From assembly GCF_018881545.1 (NCBI RefSeq), contig NZ_JACVQD010000001.1:1330039-1394038 (forward strand): a stretch of DNA of 64,000 nt, written 5' to 3'. The stretch's first letter is position 1; every line of letters starts with the position of its first letter. Below the pieces are notes generated by a model that saw only the letters and a program-made list of their open reading frames with translations, did no database searches and was not told the DNA's origin. Positions 31,894-43,615 of this stretch are shown here, one piece after another. The stretch is from Polynucleobacter alcilacus (lineage in GTDB: Bacteria; Pseudomonadota; Gammaproteobacteria; Burkholderiales; Burkholderiaceae). The translations under genes were made by a program, and so were the position numbers.

Positions 31894-34800
31894 ATGACTT
31901 CACTACTGAATACTGACCTTCGCCCATTGGCTCAAGGTTTATATGACCCTAGAAACGAGCATGATGCTTGTGGCGTCGGATTCGTTGCGCACATCAAGGG
32001 CAAAAAATCTCACGAGATTGTTTCCCAAGGATTGCAGATTTTAGAGAATTTAGATCACCGTGGAGCAGTAGGTGCTGATCCGCTCATGGGCGATGGCGCA
32101 GGCATTTTGATTCAAATTCCCGACACTTTGTATCGCGAAGAGATGGCTAAGCAAGGCATCACTTTGCCGCCATTAGGTGAGTATGGTGTTGGCATGATTT
32201 TCTTGCCTAAAGAGCATGCTTCACGTTTGGCCTGCGAGCAAGAATTAGAGCGCACAGTGCGTTTAGAAGGTCAAGTTATTTTAGGTTGGAGAGATGTTCC
32301 GATCGATGTGAAACTACCGATGTCGCCGACAGTGCGAATGACCGAGCCATTTATTCGTCAGATTTTTATTGGTCGCGGTCGGGACATCATGACTACGGAT
32401 GCGCTTGAGCGTAAGTTGTATGTCATACGTAAAACAGCTAGTCATGCGATTCAGGATTTACATCTAAAGCACGGTAAGGAATATTTCGTTGCATCGATGT
32501 CTGCCAGAACGATTGTTTACAAAGGTTTGCTCTTGGCAAATCAAGTGGGCGCTTATTACCAAGACTTAACAGACCCCCGTACCGTTTCAGCGCTTGCCCT
32601 TGTACATCAGCGCTTTTCTACTAATACTTTCCCGGCTTGGGAGTTAGCTCACCCGTATCGCATGATTGCGCACAACGGCGAGATTAATACCGTTAAAGGA
32701 AACGTCAATTGGGTGAATGCGCGCGAGGGCGCAATTAGTTCCCCGGTACTTGGCGATGATTTAAAAAAACTATGGCCATTAATTTATCCAGGTCAATCAG
32801 ATACTGCTTGTTTTGATAACTGTTTAGAGTTGTTGGTGATGTCTGGTTATCCATTGGCGCAAGCCATGATGATGATGATTCCAGAGGCATGGGAACAGCA
32901 TACGTTGATGGATGACAACCGCCGCGCTTTCTATGAATATCACGCTGCCATGATGGAACCATGGGATGGTCCCGCGGCCATGGCATTTACCGATGGCCGC
33001 CAAATTGGTGCCACTCTAGATCGCAATGGTTTGCGTCCAGCGCGCTATTACGTTACTGATGATGATCTAGTCATTATGGCTTCAGAGGCTGGCGTATTAA
33101 CCATTCCTGAAAGCAAGATTGTTCAAAAATGGCGCTTGCAACCAGGCAAGATGTTCATGATCGACATGGAACAAGGTCGCATTATTGATGACGTTGAGCT
33201 CAAGGACGCCGTATCAAAAGCCAAGCCATACAAGAGCTGGATTGATGCGGTACGCATCAAGTTAGACGAAGTGGATGCTAGTAAGGCCGATCTAGTAGAT
33301 GAAAAAATGACGATTCGCCCAGCTGCTAAATTACTCGATCGCCAACAGGCGTTTGCTTATACCCAAGAAGATATTAAGTACCTCATGGCTCCCATGGCGA
33401 TGAATGGTGAAGAGGCGATTGGCTCTATGGGTAACGACAGTCCGTTAGCTGTTCTTTCAAATAAGAACAAGCCTTTGTATAACTACTTCAAGCAATTATT
33501 TGCTCAGGTTACTAATCCCCCAATTGATTCTATTCGCGAGAATATGGTGATGTCATTAGTGTCATTCATTGGGCCTAAACCCAATTTATTGGATACTAAT
33601 AACATCAATCCTCCAATGCGTTTGGAAGTGAGTCAGCCAATTTTAGATTTTGACGACATCACTAAAATTCGTCATATTGGCCATTACACCAATGGCAAAT
33701 TCCGCTCATATGAGCTCGATATTTGTTATCCAGTGGTTTGGGGTAAAGCTGGAATTGAAGCGCGCTTAGCATCTTTATGTGCTGAGGCTGCGGATGCGGT
33801 GCGCTCCGGTTACAACATCTTGATTGTGAGCGATCGTCAGGTTGACGAGCAGCATGTGGCTATCCCAGCTTTGCTAGCAACTTCAGCAATTCATCAGCAC
33901 TTGGTTGAAAAAGGTTTACGTACTAGCGTTGGGCTAGTGGTAGAGACCGGTAGCGCGCGTGAAACCCATCACTTTGCGCTCTTGGCAGGCTATGGCGCTG
34001 AAGCAATTCATCCGTATTTGGCGATGGAAACTTTGGCTGAAATGGCTAAAGATTTATCAGGTGATTTATCTAGTGAGAAAGCAGTTAAAAACTTTATCAA
34101 GGCAGTTGGTAAGGGCTTACAAAAAGTGATGTCCAAAATGGGCATCTCTACCTATATGTCTTATACCGGCTCACAGATTTTTGAAGCTATTGGACTAAAT
34201 CATGAAGTGATTGATCAGTACTTCAAGGGCACCCCATCTAATGTCGGTGGTATTGGTGTGTTTGAAGTGGCTGAAGAGGCAATACGCACGCATACCGCAG
34301 CTTTCGGTAATGATCCGGTATTGAGCCACATGTTGGATGCTGGCGGTGAATATGCCTTCCGTATCCGTGGCGAAGACCACATGTGGACTCCGGACACGAT
34401 TGCAAAGTTGCAGCACTCTACTCGTATTGGTGCCGAGAAGGGTTATCAAACTTATAAAGAGTATGCCAATATTGTTAATGATCAAACCAAACGTCAAATG
34501 ACTCTACGTGGTTTGTTTGAATTCAAAGTTGATCCAGCAAAAGCAATCCCATTGGATGAAGTAGAGTCCGCCAAAGAAATTGTCAAACGTTTTGCAACGG
34601 GCGCGATGTCTTTGGGTTCAATCTCTACTGAAGCACACGCTACCTTGGCGATTGCGATGAACCGCATTGGCGGCAAGTCCAATACCGGTGAGGGCGGTGA
34701 AGATCCAAATCGCTATGTCAACGAGCTCAAAGGCATTCCCATTAAGAAGGGCGAGACTCTTGCCAGCGTCTTAGGTAGCGATGTAGTAGAAGCCAATATT

Positions 34801-36639
34801 CCACTGCTTGATGGGGACTCATTACGCTCCAAAATTAAGCAAGTTGCTTCCGGTCGATTCGGTGTTACCACACAATATTTGCGTTCTGCAGATCAGATTC
34901 AAATCAAGATGGCGCAGGGTGCTAAGCCTGGTGAGGGCGGTCAATTGCCTGGTGGGAAAGTATCGGATTACATTGGTAAGTTGCGTTTTTCAGTACCAGG
35001 TGTTGGTTTGATTTCTCCACCTCCACATCATGATATTTATTCCATTGAAGATATTGCTCAGTTAATTCATGACTTGAAGAACGTCAATCCAAAGGCGGAC
35101 ATTTCTGTGAAGTTGGTATCTGAAGTGGGAGTGGGTACAGTTGCTGCTGGTGTTGCTAAGGCAAAAGCAGATCACGTTGTGATCGCTGGCCACGATGGCG
35201 GTACTGGTGCATCCCCACTCTCATCTATTAAGCATGCTGGTTCACCATGGGAATTGGGTTTGGCTGAAACACAGCAAACTTTAGTTCTCAATGGCTTACG
35301 TAGCCGTATTCGGGTTCAGGCTGATGGCCAAATGAAAACCGGTCGCGACGTCGTAATCGGTGCATTGTTGGGCGCAGATGAGTTCGGTTTTGCAACAGCG
35401 CCATTGGTAGTTGAAGGTTGCATCATGATGCGCAAGTGCCATTTGAATACCTGCCCAGTAGGCGTTGCTACTCAAGACCCGGAATTGCGTAAGAAGTTTT
35501 CTGGTAAGCCTGAGCATGTAGTGAACTTCTTCTTCTTTATTGCAGAAGAAGCTCGTGAAATCATGGCGCAGCTGGGTATTCGTAAGTTTGATGATTTGAT
35601 CGGCCGCGTTGATTTGTTAGATACCCGCAAAGGGATTGATAACTGGAAAGTCCACGGCTTGGACTTCAGCAAGATTTTTGCAGCTCCCCAAGTAGCAGCA
35701 GATGTTCCTCGCTATCAAGTCCTGACACAGGATCACGGCCTGGCAAGTGCACTCGACAATATCTTGATCGAAAAGAGTGAGCCCGCTCTTGAGCGTGGTG
35801 AAAAAGTCTCTTTCATTGTTCCGGTGAAGAACGTGAACCGTACAGTTGGCGCCATGCTTTCAGGTGAAGTGGCACAACGTTATGGTCACGCAGGCTTACC
35901 TGATGACACTATCCATATTCAACTGAATGGTACCGCTGGCCAAAGCTTTGCAGCCTTCTTGGCGCAAGGCATTACCTTGGATTTAGTTGGCGATGGTAAT
36001 GACTATGTAGGTAAAGGTTTGTCAGGAGGTCGTGTGATTGTGCGTGCCCCGCATGAGTTCCGTGGCGATACTGCTCAGAACATTATTGTTGGTAATACAG
36101 TCTTGTATGGCGGTATTGCTGGTGAAGCCTTCTTTAACGGGGTAGCTGGTGAGCGATTTGCAGTTCGTAACTCTGGTGCAACTACGGTGGTTGAGGGTAC
36201 TGGTGACCACGGTTGTGAGTACATGACAGGTGGCACTGTAGTGGTGTTGGGTACGACCGGCCGTAACTTTGCCGCAGGTATGAGCGGCGGTATTGCCTAT
36301 GTATATGACGAAGATGGCTTGTTCGAGAAGCGTTGCAATACCAGCATGGCTAGCTTAGAAAAAGTACTGCCTTCTGCAGAACAGATCGCCCAGATTCCTC
36401 AGTCGGCTTGGCATGCCCCGGTAGATGTAAAAGATGGTGGCGAGCGTTTAACGGATGAGCAGATCCTAAAGAGCTTAATCGAGCGTCATTTCCGCTACAC
36501 CGGCTCAGAACGCGCTAAAGCACTCTTGGCTGATTGGGAAAACGCCCGCGGCCGTTTTGTGAAAGTTCTGCCAACCGAGTACAAGCGTGCTTTAGGGGAG
36601 TTGTGGGACAAGGCTCAGAAAAATACCATTGCTGCTTAA
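31894..36639 (+). CDS. gltB: Glutamate synthase (NADPH) large chain
   Basis: This 1581-residue protein makes glutamate from glutamine and 2-oxoglutarate with GltD. The class II amidotransferase nucleophile is the Cys in [10 protein letters not shown], at about residue 26 of the chosen start and exposed after propeptide removal. Central and FMN domains follow, with an iron-sulfur cluster motif [12 protein letters not shown] and a C-terminal beta-helix ([13 protein letters not shown]). The ATG at 31894 is preferred. The open frame extends to 31774 through the REP-like repeat with non-homologous codons. Confidence 0.94.
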   Translation: MTSLLNTDLRPLAQGLYDPRNEHDACGVGFVAHIKGKKSHEIVSQGLQILENLDHRGAVGADPLMGDGAGILIQIPDTLYREEMAKQGITLPPLGEYGVGMIFLPKEHASRLACEQELERTVRLEGQVILGWRDVPIDVKLPMSPTVRMTEPFIRQIFIGRGRDIMTTDALERKLYVIRKTASHAIQDLHLKHGKEYFVASMSARTIVYKGLLLANQVGAYYQDLTDPRTVSALALVHQRFSTNTFPAWELAHPYRMIAHNGEINTVKGNVNWVNAREGAISSPVLGDDLKKLWPLIYPGQSDTACFDNCLELLVMSGYPLAQAMMMMIPEAWEQHTLMDDNRRAFYEYHAAMMEPWDGPAAMAFTDGRQIGATLDRNGLRPARYYVTDDDLVIMASEAGVLTIPESKIVQKWRLQPGKMFMIDMEQGRIIDDVELKDAVSKAKPYKSWIDAVRIKLDEVDASKADLVDEKMTIRPAAKLLDRQQAFAYTQEDIKYLMAPMAMNGEEAIGSMGNDSPLAVLSNKNKPLYNYFKQLFAQVTNPPIDSIRENMVMSLVSFIGPKPNLLDTNNINPPMRLEVSQPILDFDDITKIRHIGHYTNGKFRSYELDICYPVVWGKAGIEARLASLCAEAADAVRSGYNILIVSDRQVDEQHVAIPALLATSAIHQHLVEKGLRTSVGLVVETGSARETHHFALLAGYGAEAIHPYLAMETLAEMAKDLSGDLSSEKAVKNFIKAVGKGLQKVMSKMGISTYMSYTGSQIFEAIGLNHEVIDQYFKGTPSNVGGIGVFEVAEEAIRTHTAAFGNDPVLSHMLDAGGEYAFRIRGEDHMWTPDTIAKLQHSTRIGAEKGYQTYKEYANIVNDQTKRQMTLRGLFEFKVDPAKAIPLDEVESAKEIVKRFATGAMSLGSISTEAHATLAIAMNRIGGKSNTGEGGEDPNRYVNELKGIPIKKGETLASVLGSDVVEANIPLLDGDSLRSKIKQVASGRFGVTTQYLRSADQIQIKMAQGAKPGEGGQLPGGKVSDYIGKLRFSVPGVGLISPPPHHDIYSIEDIAQLIHDLKNVNPKADISVKLVSEVGVGTVAAGVAKAKADHVVIAGHDGGTGASPLSSIKHAGSPWELGLAETQQTLVLNGLRSRIRVQADGQMKTGRDVVIGALLGADEFGFATAPLVVEGCIMMRKCHLNTCPVGVATQDPELRKKFSGKPEHVVNFFFFIAEEAREIMAQLGIRKFDDLIGRVDLLDTRKGIDNWKVHGLDFSKIFAAPQVAADVPRYQVLTQDHGLASALDNILIEKSEPALERGEKVSFIVPVKNVNRTVGAMLSGEVAQRYGHAGLPDDTIHIQLNGTAGQSFAAFLAQGITLDLVGDGNDYVGKGLSGGRVIVRAPHEFRGDTAQNIIVGNTVLYGGIAGEAFFNGVAGERFAVRNSGATTVVEGTGDHGCEYMTGGTVVVLGTTGRNFAAGMSGGIAYVYDEDGLFEKRCNTSMASLEKVLPSAEQIAQIPQSAWHAPVDVKDGGERLTDEQILKSLIERHFRYTGSERAKALLADWENARGRFVKVLPTEYKRALGELWDKAQKNTIAA

Positions 36640-36695
36640 GCTGATTGAGCTACTTAATGAATACAGATATTAAGAAAAGATACTAAGGATTAGAT

Positions 36696-38159
36696 ATGGG
36701 TAAGGTCACTGGATTTATGGAGTTTGAACGGGTTGATGAAACATATGAAGCGCCCGTTAAACGCCTCCACCACTACAAAGAGTTTGTTGCCGCTTTAACC
36801 GATGAAGAGGCTAAGGTGCAAGGTGCGCGCTGCATGGATTGTGGTATTCCGTTCTGTAATAGCGGTTGCCCAGTCAATAACATCATTCCCGATTTCAATG
36901 ATTTGGTTTTCCATGATGACTGGAAGAATGCTTTAGATGTATTGCAATCAACTAATAACTTTCCAGAGTTCACGGGCCGTATTTGCCCCGCACCTTGCGA
37001 GGCTGCTTGCACTCTAGCTATTAATAGTGATGCCGTTGGTATCAAGTCAATCGAGCACGCCATTATTGATAAAGGCTGGGAAAGCGGCTGGGTTAAGCCT
37101 CAACCACCCAAAACCAAGACTGGGAAAAAGGTGGCAATTGTTGGCGGCGGTCCTGCAGGTATGGCGGCAGCCCAACAATTGGCGCGCGTTGGACATGATG
37201 TGACGGTATTCGAAAAGAATGATCGCGTTGGCGGCTTACTCCGTTATGGCATCCCTGATTTCAAAATGGAGAAGTGGCTTATTGATCGCCGTGTCGAGCA
37301 GATGCAGGTTGAAGGCGTGAAATTTGAAACTGGCGTTTTTGTTGGCAAAGAGGCGATGGGGATCGAAGTAAAAAATTACTCCACTAAAACCGTTTCGCCT
37401 GAGCAGTTAATGAAAGATTTTGATGCTGTAGTGATTACTGGTGGCGCTGAGCAGCCACGCGATCTTCCTGTTCCAGGTCGCGAACTATCTGGTGTTCACT
37501 ATGCATTGGATTTTTTAATTCCCCAGAATAAAGAGAATGCAGGCGATTTCAAAAACGAAATCCGAGCAACAGATAAACATGTCGTGGTTATTGGTGGTGG
37601 CGACACTGGCTCAGATTGTGTTGGCACCTCCAATCGCCATGGTGCTACAAAAATTACGCAGTTTGAGTTGCTTCCACAGCCACCTGAAGTCGAAAACAAG
37701 CCTTTGGTATGGCCTTATTGGCCAACCAAGTTACGTACATCGTCTTCTCATGAAGAAGGTTGTGAGCGGGACTGGTCGGTTGGCACTAAGCGTTTTGAAG
37801 GTAAAAACGGCAAAGTTGAAAAACTGATTGGCGTCCGTTTGGAGTGGAAAGACGGAAAAATGGCAGAAGTTCCAAATACTGAATTTGAAATCAAAGCAGA
37901 TTTAGTCCTTTTAGCCATGGGTTTTGTATCTCCAGTGCAGCAGGTTCTCAATGCATTTGGTATTGAAAAAGATGCTCGTGGCAATGCCAAAGCGACTGTA
38001 GATGGCCAAAATGCCTATCAAACCAACGTTTCTAAGGTTTTTGCAGCTGGTGATATGCGCCGCGGACAATCTTTAGTTGTCTGGGCAATTCGCGAAGGTC
38101 GCCAATGTGCTCAAGCAGTAGACCAGTATTTAATGGGGTCATCTGTTTTACCTCGATAA
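36696..38159 (+). CDS. gltD: Glutamate synthase (NADPH) small chain
   Basis: This 487-residue iron-sulfur flavoprotein oxidises NADPH and feeds electrons to GltB. The N-terminal cysteine clusters are [15 protein letters not shown] and [12 protein letters not shown]. The FAD-binding motif is [14 protein letters not shown] and the NADPH-binding motif is [13 protein letters not shown]. It follows gltB by 56 bases in one operon. The length is typical. Confidence 0.95.
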   Translation: MGKVTGFMEFERVDETYEAPVKRLHHYKEFVAALTDEEAKVQGARCMDCGIPFCNSGCPVNNIIPDFNDLVFHDDWKNALDVLQSTNNFPEFTGRICPAPCEAACTLAINSDAVGIKSIEHAIIDKGWESGWVKPQPPKTKTGKKVAIVGGGPAGMAAAQQLARVGHDVTVFEKNDRVGGLLRYGIPDFKMEKWLIDRRVEQMQVEGVKFETGVFVGKEAMGIEVKNYSTKTVSPEQLMKDFDAVVITGGAEQPRDLPVPGRELSGVHYALDFLIPQNKENAGDFKNEIRATDKHVVVIGGGDTGSDCVGTSNRHGATKITQFELLPQPPEVENKPLVWPYWPTKLRTSSSHEEGCERDWSVGTKRFEGKNGKVEKLIGVRLEWKDGKMAEVPNTEFEIKADLVLLAMGFVSPVQQVLNAFGIEKDARGNAKATVDGQNAYQTNVSKVFAAGDMRRGQSLVVWAIREGRQCAQAVDQYLMGSSVLPR

Positions 38160-38169
38160 TATCGAGGAT

Positions 38170-39021
38170 ATGAATAGTAGCCAGCTCAACTCCTTGGATG
38201 CAATCAAGCCATTTGCAGGCGAAGTTGTTGTTTCAATTCAGGACGTCAACTTCTCCTATGCTCCAGGCGAAAGACAAATCTTATCTGGACTCAATATGGA
38301 GTTTCGTCGCGGCCAAGTCGTTGCTGTAATGGGCGGGTCTGGTTGTGGTAAGACCACCATTCTGCGTTTAATCGGCGGACAATTTACCGCTCAATCTGGC
38401 CAGGTCTTATTTGAAGGCCAAGATATTGGCAAGATGAGCGGTGCTAAGCTAATGGCTGCTCGCCGACGTATGGGGATGCTTTTTCAGTTTGGCGCTTTGT
38501 TTACCGACTTAAGTGTCTTTGAAAATGTGGCCTTCCCATTACGTGAACATACTGATTTAAGCGAAGAACTATTGCGCTCCCTGGTGCTCATGAAATTAAA
38601 TGCAGTGGGTTTGCGTGGTGCGCGCGATTTGATGCCTTCACAAATTTCTGGGGGTATGGCAAGACGAGTCGCACTGGCTAGAGCCATTGCTCTAGACCCT
38701 CCTTTGATCATGTATGACGAGCCCTTTGCAGGCTTAGATCCAATCTCTTTGGGGATTACGGCGCGATTGATACGCGATTTAAACAATGCACTCGGGGCCA
38801 CTAGCTTGATAGTCACGCATGATGTAGAGGAAACTTTTGCAATAGCAGACTATGTTTACTTTATTGCCAATGGGCGTATTGGTGCCGAAGGTACTCCTGA
38901 AGAATTAAGTCACTCCATAGATCCTTTTGTCAGACAGTTTTTAGATGCAGCTCCGGATGGGCCCGTGCCTTTTCACTACCCAGGCCAGAGCTTGGAAGAA
39001 GATTTTGGAGTAAGAGTTTAA
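38170..39021 (+). CDS. mlaF: MlaF, ATPase of the phospholipid transporter
   Basis: This 283-residue ABC ATPase has Walker A GGSGCGKTT, signature QISGGMARRVALARA and Walker B LIMYDEPFAGLD. MlaFEDB is the inner-membrane machine for retrograde lipid traffic that keeps the outer membrane asymmetric. It overlaps mlaE by one base. It lies directly downstream of gltD, with its stop 10 bases before this start, so read-through from gltBD is possible. Confidence 0.93.
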   Translation: MNSSQLNSLDAIKPFAGEVVVSIQDVNFSYAPGERQILSGLNMEFRRGQVVAVMGGSGCGKTTILRLIGGQFTAQSGQVLFEGQDIGKMSGAKLMAARRRMGMLFQFGALFTDLSVFENVAFPLREHTDLSEELLRSLVLMKLNAVGLRGARDLMPSQISGGMARRVALARAIALDPPLIMYDEPFAGLDPISLGITARLIRDLNNALGATSLIVTHDVEETFAIADYVYFIANGRIGAEGTPEELSHSIDPFVRQFLDAAPDGPVPFHYPGQSLEEDFGVRV

Positions 39022-39818
39022 TGACCATCCTTAATAGAGCCCTTAATTTATTTGGCGATCTTGGATTTTTTGTACGTCGTAATCTGATGAGTCTGGGATT
39101 AGCTGCGCGGATGTTTGCCGCAGTAGTTTTGCGTTCTGGTTTTTTATTGAAACGCCCACGCTTAGTGATCGATCAAATTCTATTTGTTGGTAACCATTCA
39201 TTTGTCATCATTGCCATCTCTGGATTATTCGTCGGTTTTGTATTGGGCTTACAGGGTTATTACACTTTGAATCGTTATGGTTCAGAGCAAGCGCTTGGAC
39301 TCTTGGTTGCCTTGTCATTGACTCGTGAACTTGGCCCAGTAATCACAGCTCTTTTATTTGCTGGGCGCGCTGGAACTTCATTAACTGCAGAAATCGGTTT
39401 GATGAAAGCCGGTGAGCAATTAAGCGCTATGGAAATGATGGCGGTAGACCCCCTTAGCCGCGTAATCGCACCAAGACTTTGGGCGGGCATTATTTCTATG
39501 CCGATTTTGGCCACTATTTTTACAGCAGTAGGCGTGATGGGGGGCTATTTGGTAGGTGTTCCCTTAATTGGGGTGGACTCTGGTGCATTTTGGTCACAAA
39601 TGCAGGGCGGGGTTGATCTCTTTTCAGATATTGGAAATGGCCTCATTAAAAGTATGGTGTTTGGTGTCGCAGTCACATTTATTGCTCTCTACCAAGGTTA
39701 TGAAGCGAAACCAACACCTGAGGGCGTCTCACAAGCCACTACCAGGACGGTAGTGATCTCTTCTTTATCGGTTTTAGCATTAGATTTCTTGCTAACCGCA
39801 ATGATGTTTTCAAATTAG
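39021..39818 (+). CDS. mlaE: MlaE, permease of the phospholipid transporter
   Basis: This 265-residue integral membrane protein has about five to six hydrophobic segments. The family core reads SLTRELGPVITALLFAGRAGTS and TAEIGLMKAGEQLSAMEMM. It is the transmembrane subunit around which MlaF, MlaD and MlaB assemble. Start and stop codons overlap with mlaF as TAATG. Confidence 0.93.
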   Translation: MTILNRALNLFGDLGFFVRRNLMSLGLAARMFAAVVLRSGFLLKRPRLVIDQILFVGNHSFVIIAISGLFVGFVLGLQGYYTLNRYGSEQALGLLVALSLTRELGPVITALLFAGRAGTSLTAEIGLMKAGEQLSAMEMMAVDPLSRVIAPRLWAGIISMPILATIFTAVGVMGGYLVGVPLIGVDSGAFWSQMQGGVDLFSDIGNGLIKSMVFGVAVTFIALYQGYEAKPTPEGVSQATTRTVVISSLSVLALDFLLTAMMFSN

Positions 39819-39839
39819 AAAGAATAAACTGGGGCTCTT

Positions 39840-40322
39840 ATGAGAAAAAGCGCAATTGACATTTGGGTAGGAATTTTTGTTGCCATTGGTTTATTGGCCG
39901 CTTTATTTCTCGCATTAAAAGTCGGTAATATGAATGCAGTCTCATTTGCGCCAACCTATAAAGTTTCTGCACGCTTTGATAATATTGGCGGCTTAAAACC
40001 ACGTGCTCCAGTAAAGAGCGCGGGAGTAGTGGTTGGGCGCATCGCAAATATTTCTTTTGACGATAAAACCTACCAAGCAACGGTTGTGATGACTATTGAA
40101 GAGTCTTATAAATTCCCAACAGATTCCGCAGCCAAAATTTTGACCTCAGGTTTGCTGGGCGAGCAATATATTGGGCTTGAGGCTGGCGGCTCTGATGACT
40201 TCTTAGCTGATGGTGGAAAAATTACCCAGACCCAATCAGCCATTGTTTTGGAAAATCTGATTAGTCAGTTTCTCTATAACAAAGCAGCTGATAGCGGCCA
40301 AGAAAAGGGCCAAGCAAAATGA
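39840..40322 (+). CDS. mlaD: MlaD, MCE-domain lipid-binding subunit
   Basis: This 160-residue protein has an N-terminal anchor (IWVGIFVAIGLLAALFLAL) and one MCE domain. Within the domain are RFDNIGGLKPRAPVKSAGVVVG and the central loop LLGEQYIGLEAGG. It forms a periplasmic hexameric ring that channels phospholipids to MlaFE. It overlaps the next gene, mlaA, by four bases (ATGA). Confidence 0.93.
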   Translation: MRKSAIDIWVGIFVAIGLLAALFLALKVGNMNAVSFAPTYKVSARFDNIGGLKPRAPVKSAGVVVGRIANISFDDKTYQATVVMTIEESYKFPTDSAAKILTSGLLGEQYIGLEAGGSDDFLADGGKITQTQSAIVLENLISQFLYNKAADSGQEKGQAK

Positions 40323-41080
40323 TTTTGTGGGTAGCTAAGCTCAAAAGGCAAATAAAGCAATTGACTTTGCTTAGCTGTGCCGCTGTGTTGATGGGCTGTG
40401 CATCAATTCCTGCAGGGGTTGAACCTTCCCCCCACGATCCATGGGAGCCTTTTAACCGCTCTGTCTTTGAATTTAATGAAGGCCTAGATGCTTATTTGCT
40501 AAAGCCAGCGGTCGCTGTATATCGCTTTATATTGCCCGAGTTCGTGCGCGAGGGAATTTATAACTTCTTCAGTAACTATAGTGATATCTATACGGCCCTC
40601 TTTAATTTATTACAAGGCAAGCCGGACTATGCATTCAATGACTTGATGCGAGTGGTGGTCAATACGACCATGGGTCTAGGTGGTTTGATTGATTTGGCGA
40701 CCCCTGGTGGACTTGAAAAGCACAAAGAGGATTGGGGACAAACATTAGGGGTTTGGGGTGTACCAGCTGGGCCCTATGTTGTCTTGCCTTTCTTTGGCCC
40801 AAGCAATGTTCGAGATACTTTCGGTACGGTTGCAGACTTAGAGTCCGATTACCTATTTAGCATCATGCCCAATGTCGCTTTAAGAAACAGTATTACTGGT
40901 TTGCGTGTAGTGAACGCCCGAAATACCTATTACGAAGCAGGCGATTTATTGGATGGCGCAGCAATTGATAAGTACAGCTTTATGCGTGATGCTTATATTC
41001 AAAGACGCGAATATCAGATTAATGAGGGGCGTGATGATGAAGAGCCTCTCATGCCAGTTTATGAAAATCCTTACCAATAA
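40319..41080 (+). CDS. mlaA: MlaA/VacJ, outer-membrane lipoprotein of the Mla system
   Basis: This 253-residue lipoprotein has a lipobox LMGC (residues about 24-27) and the VacJ domain (DPWEPFNRSVFEFNEGLDAY, DWGQTLGVWGVPAGPY). MlaA removes misplaced phospholipids from the outer leaflet and hands them to MlaC. In E. coli mlaA is unlinked from the operon. Here it is inside, between mlaD and mlaC, an arrangement known in Burkholderiales relatives. Confidence 0.93.
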   Translation: MILWVAKLKRQIKQLTLLSCAAVLMGCASIPAGVEPSPHDPWEPFNRSVFEFNEGLDAYLLKPAVAVYRFILPEFVREGIYNFFSNYSDIYTALFNLLQGKPDYAFNDLMRVVVNTTMGLGGLIDLATPGGLEKHKEDWGQTLGVWGVPAGPYVVLPFFGPSNVRDTFGTVADLESDYLFSIMPNVALRNSITGLRVVNARNTYYEAGDLLDGAAIDKYSFMRDAYIQRREYQINEGRDDEEPLMPVYENPYQ

Positions 41081-41140
41081 ATCATTTGGACAGAAGGGGC
41101 TAAAATTAGCCTCAACCTTAGAAATACGAGATAACGGGAT

Positions 41141-41782
41141 ATGAACAGCGATAAAAGATTTATTCAGTGCTTAGCGGCGGGTTTGCTCTTAGTCTCGAGC
41201 GCTATTTTTGCTCAAACACCTGATCAAGCAACAGCTCCAGACGCGTTGATCAAAATGGTTGTTACAGACGTGATGACTTCAGTAAAGGCGGATCCGGATA
41301 TTCAAAAAGGGAATATCCCGAAGATCGTAGATTTGGTCGAAAAGAAAATTGTTCCGTACACCGATATGCGTCGTACTACAGAAATGGCAATGGGTCCCAA
41401 TTGGAAGAAAGCCACCCCTGAGCAACAAGCACAACTGATAACGGAGTTTAAAAATTTATTGATTCGGACATACTCGGGTGCCCTAAGTCAGCTCCGAGAT
41501 CAAACAGTTCAATTCAAAGCCCTGCGTGCCGCCCCTGATGATAAGGAAGTAATTGTTAAGACTGTAGTGATTGGTCGTGGTGATCCTGTCCCCCTCGATT
41601 ATCGTCTGGAGAAGACCACCAATGGCTGGAAAGTCTACGATATGAACATCATGGGCGTTTGGCTGGTTGAGGCTTACCGCAACCAGTTCGCCAATCAGAT
41701 TAGTCAAAATGGTGTTGAAGGTCTTGTGAAGTTTTTGCAAGAACGTAACAAGCAATTGGCAACCGCTAAGCCTGCTAATTAA
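41141..41782 (+). CDS. mlaC: MlaC, periplasmic phospholipid shuttle
   Basis: This 213-residue exported protein has a signal peptide (to about residue 24, SSAIFAQ). The Mla/Ttg2 domain contains KIVPYTDMRRTTEMAMGPNW and GWKVYDMNIMGVWLVEAYRN. It carries lipids between MlaA and MlaD. It is downstream of mlaA by 60 bases and followed by mlaB. Confidence 0.93.
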   Translation: MNSDKRFIQCLAAGLLLVSSAIFAQTPDQATAPDALIKMVVTDVMTSVKADPDIQKGNIPKIVDLVEKKIVPYTDMRRTTEMAMGPNWKKATPEQQAQLITEFKNLLIRTYSGALSQLRDQTVQFKALRAAPDDKEVIVKTVVIGRGDPVPLDYRLEKTTNGWKVYDMNIMGVWLVEAYRNQFANQISQNGVEGLVKFLQERNKQLATAKPAN

Positions 41783-41797
41783 TTTAGATATTTGAAG

Positions 41798-42055
41798 ATG
41801 CCTTTTTCTTTACCCAGGACAGTAAATCAAGTTAATGCCTTGCAGTTACAAAAAGAAGGCTTATTGAATGTGGCGAATTTAAGTACAGTGGACTGCTCTT
41901 CACTCGCAGATTTTGATTCCACAGTGTTAACGATTTTATTAGCCTGGCAGAAAAAGCTTCAGATTGAAGGACAATCTATTTCTATTGAGCATGCTCCAGA
42001 AAAGTTAAAAGTATTAGCTGGTGTCTACGGTGTTTCTGCATTGCTGGGTTTGTAA
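41798..42055 (+). CDS. mlaB: MlaB-like STAS-domain protein
   Basis: This 85-residue protein has STAS-like features: VNVADLSTVDCSS-type strand/loop (here NLSTVDCSSLADFDSTVL) and LAWQKKLQIEGQS. MlaB binds and regulates MlaF in the inner-membrane complex. The ATG at 41798 is chosen over an in-frame TTG six bases earlier. It overlaps nothing but follows mlaC by 15 bases. Confidence 0.85.
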   Translation: MPFSLPRTVNQVNALQLQKEGLLNVANLSTVDCSSLADFDSTVLTILLAWQKKLQIEGQSISIEHAPEKLKVLAGVYGVSALLGL

Positions 42056-42059
42056 TAGC

Positions 42060-42812
42060 ATGCAGCCTGCAATTTCAATTAAAAATATATCTAAACAATA
42101 CGGAGCACTGCAAGCTTTAGATGATGTTTCTTTAACGATTGAGGCCGGTGAATTTTTTGGCTTACTCGGGCCAAACGGTGCTGGCAAAACTACCTTAATT
42201 TCTATTCTGGCTGGTCTGGTTAGGGCTAGCCAAGGCCATGCTGCCATCATGGGTGCCGATGTACAGAAATCATTTCGTGAAGCACGCCGCATGTTGGGCG
42301 TTGTACCGCAAGAGTTAGTCTTCGACCCTTTTTTTACAGTCCGAGAAACGCTGCGCTTTCAATCGGGCTACTTCGGAATTCGAAATAACGATGCGTGGAT
42401 TGATGAGATCTTGGCCAACGTGGATCTGACCTCAAAGGCAGATAGCAATATGCGGGCCTTATCTGGTGGTATGAAACGCCGTGTCTTAGTTGCTCAAGCA
42501 CTGGTACACAGACCCCCAGTCATTATTTTGGATGAACCAACTGCTGGTGTAGATGTGGAGTTGCGCCAGTCTTTATGGCAATTCATTAGTCGACTCAATC
42601 AGGATGGCCATACGATTGTGTTGACTACACACTACTTAGAAGAAGCCGAGGCCTTATGTCAGCGTATTGCGATGCTGAAGCAGGGCAAGATCGTTGCTTT
42701 AGATACCACGGAAAATTTGTTAACCCGCTATGGTTCTGTAAAAAAAGATGGCGAAGGTAAAACCGATTTAGAAGAGGTCTTTGTCAACATCATGTCCGGA
42801 GGGGCTTTATGA
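42060..42812 (+). CDS. ABC-2 transporter ATP-binding protein (YadG-like)
   Basis: This 250-residue ATPase has Walker A GPNGAGKTT, signature LSGGMKRRVLVAQAL and Walker B VIILDEPTAGVD. The in-frame extension upstream (from 42021) overlaps mlaB and is rejected. It pairs with the following permease and overlaps it by four bases. The pair resembles E. coli YadGH, whose substrate is unknown. It is placed at the end of the Mla operon, suggesting an envelope role. Confidence 0.87.
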   Translation: MQPAISIKNISKQYGALQALDDVSLTIEAGEFFGLLGPNGAGKTTLISILAGLVRASQGHAAIMGADVQKSFREARRMLGVVPQELVFDPFFTVRETLRFQSGYFGIRNNDAWIDEILANVDLTSKADSNMRALSGGMKRRVLVAQALVHRPPVIILDEPTAGVDVELRQSLWQFISRLNQDGHTIVLTTHYLEEAEALCQRIAMLKQGKIVALDTTENLLTRYGSVKKDGEGKTDLEEVFVNIMSGGAL

Positions 42813-43597
42813 AACATGGACTGAATACACCCCCACTAGAATACGGCAGTGGTTTTCCTACTTTGCTATTTAAGGAAGTAAAGCGTTTTTATAAAGTAGC
42901 CTTTCAGACGGTGGCTGCACCAGTGCTTACCGCAGTGCTATACCTCATGATTTTTGGTCATGTGCTTGAAGGTAAAGAGGTATATGGGCGACTGAGCTAT
43001 ACGGCGTTCTTAATTCCAGGATTAGTGATGATGAGTGTTTTGCAAAATGCTTTCGCAAATACTTCCTCTTCTTTAATACAGTCAAAGGTGACAGGCAACT
43101 TGGTATTTGTTTTATTAGCGCCCTTAAGCCACTTTGAATTTTATTCAGCCTATATTTTGGCGGCAGTATTTCGTGGCATCGTTGTGGGCTTAGGCGTATT
43201 TTTAATCACTGCTTGGTTCGCCTTACCGTCCTTGGAATACCCCTTATGGATTTTGGCATTCGCCTTCTTGGGGGCCGGTATTTTAGGCAGTCTTGGTCTC
43301 ATTGCTGGCATCTGGGCTGATAAATATGATCAGTTGGCCGCCTTTCAAAACTTCATCATCATGCCGGCTACTATGCTATCGGGCGTTTTCTACTCAATTC
43401 ATTCTCTGCCACCAGCTTGGCAAGTTGTATCCCATTTCAATCCATTTTTTTACATGATTGATGGCTTCCGTTATGGTTTCTTTGGGGTTTCTGACATCTC
43501 GCCTTGGAATAGCTTAGCAATCGTGGTCTTTTTCTTTATTGTGGTTTCAGTGATTGCTTTACGCTTGTTACAAAAGGGCTATAAGCTCAGATATTAA
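42809..43597 (+). CDS. ABC-2 type permease (YadH-like)
   Basis: This 262-residue integral membrane protein has six predicted hydrophobic segments and the ABC-2 motif LAPLSHFEFYSAYILAAVFRG. It ends with a basic tail. It is the membrane partner of the preceding ATPase. The substrate cannot be told from sequence. Confidence 0.86.
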   Translation: MKHGLNTPPLEYGSGFPTLLFKEVKRFYKVAFQTVAAPVLTAVLYLMIFGHVLEGKEVYGRLSYTAFLIPGLVMMSVLQNAFANTSSSLIQSKVTGNLVFVLLAPLSHFEFYSAYILAAVFRGIVVGLGVFLITAWFALPSLEYPLWILAFAFLGAGILGSLGLIAGIWADKYDQLAAFQNFIIMPATMLSGVFYSIHSLPPAWQVVSHFNPFFYMIDGFRYGFFGVSDISPWNSLAIVVFFFIVVSVIALRLLQKGYKLRY

Positions 43598-43615
43598 GTT
43601 TTAAAGGAGAAAAAG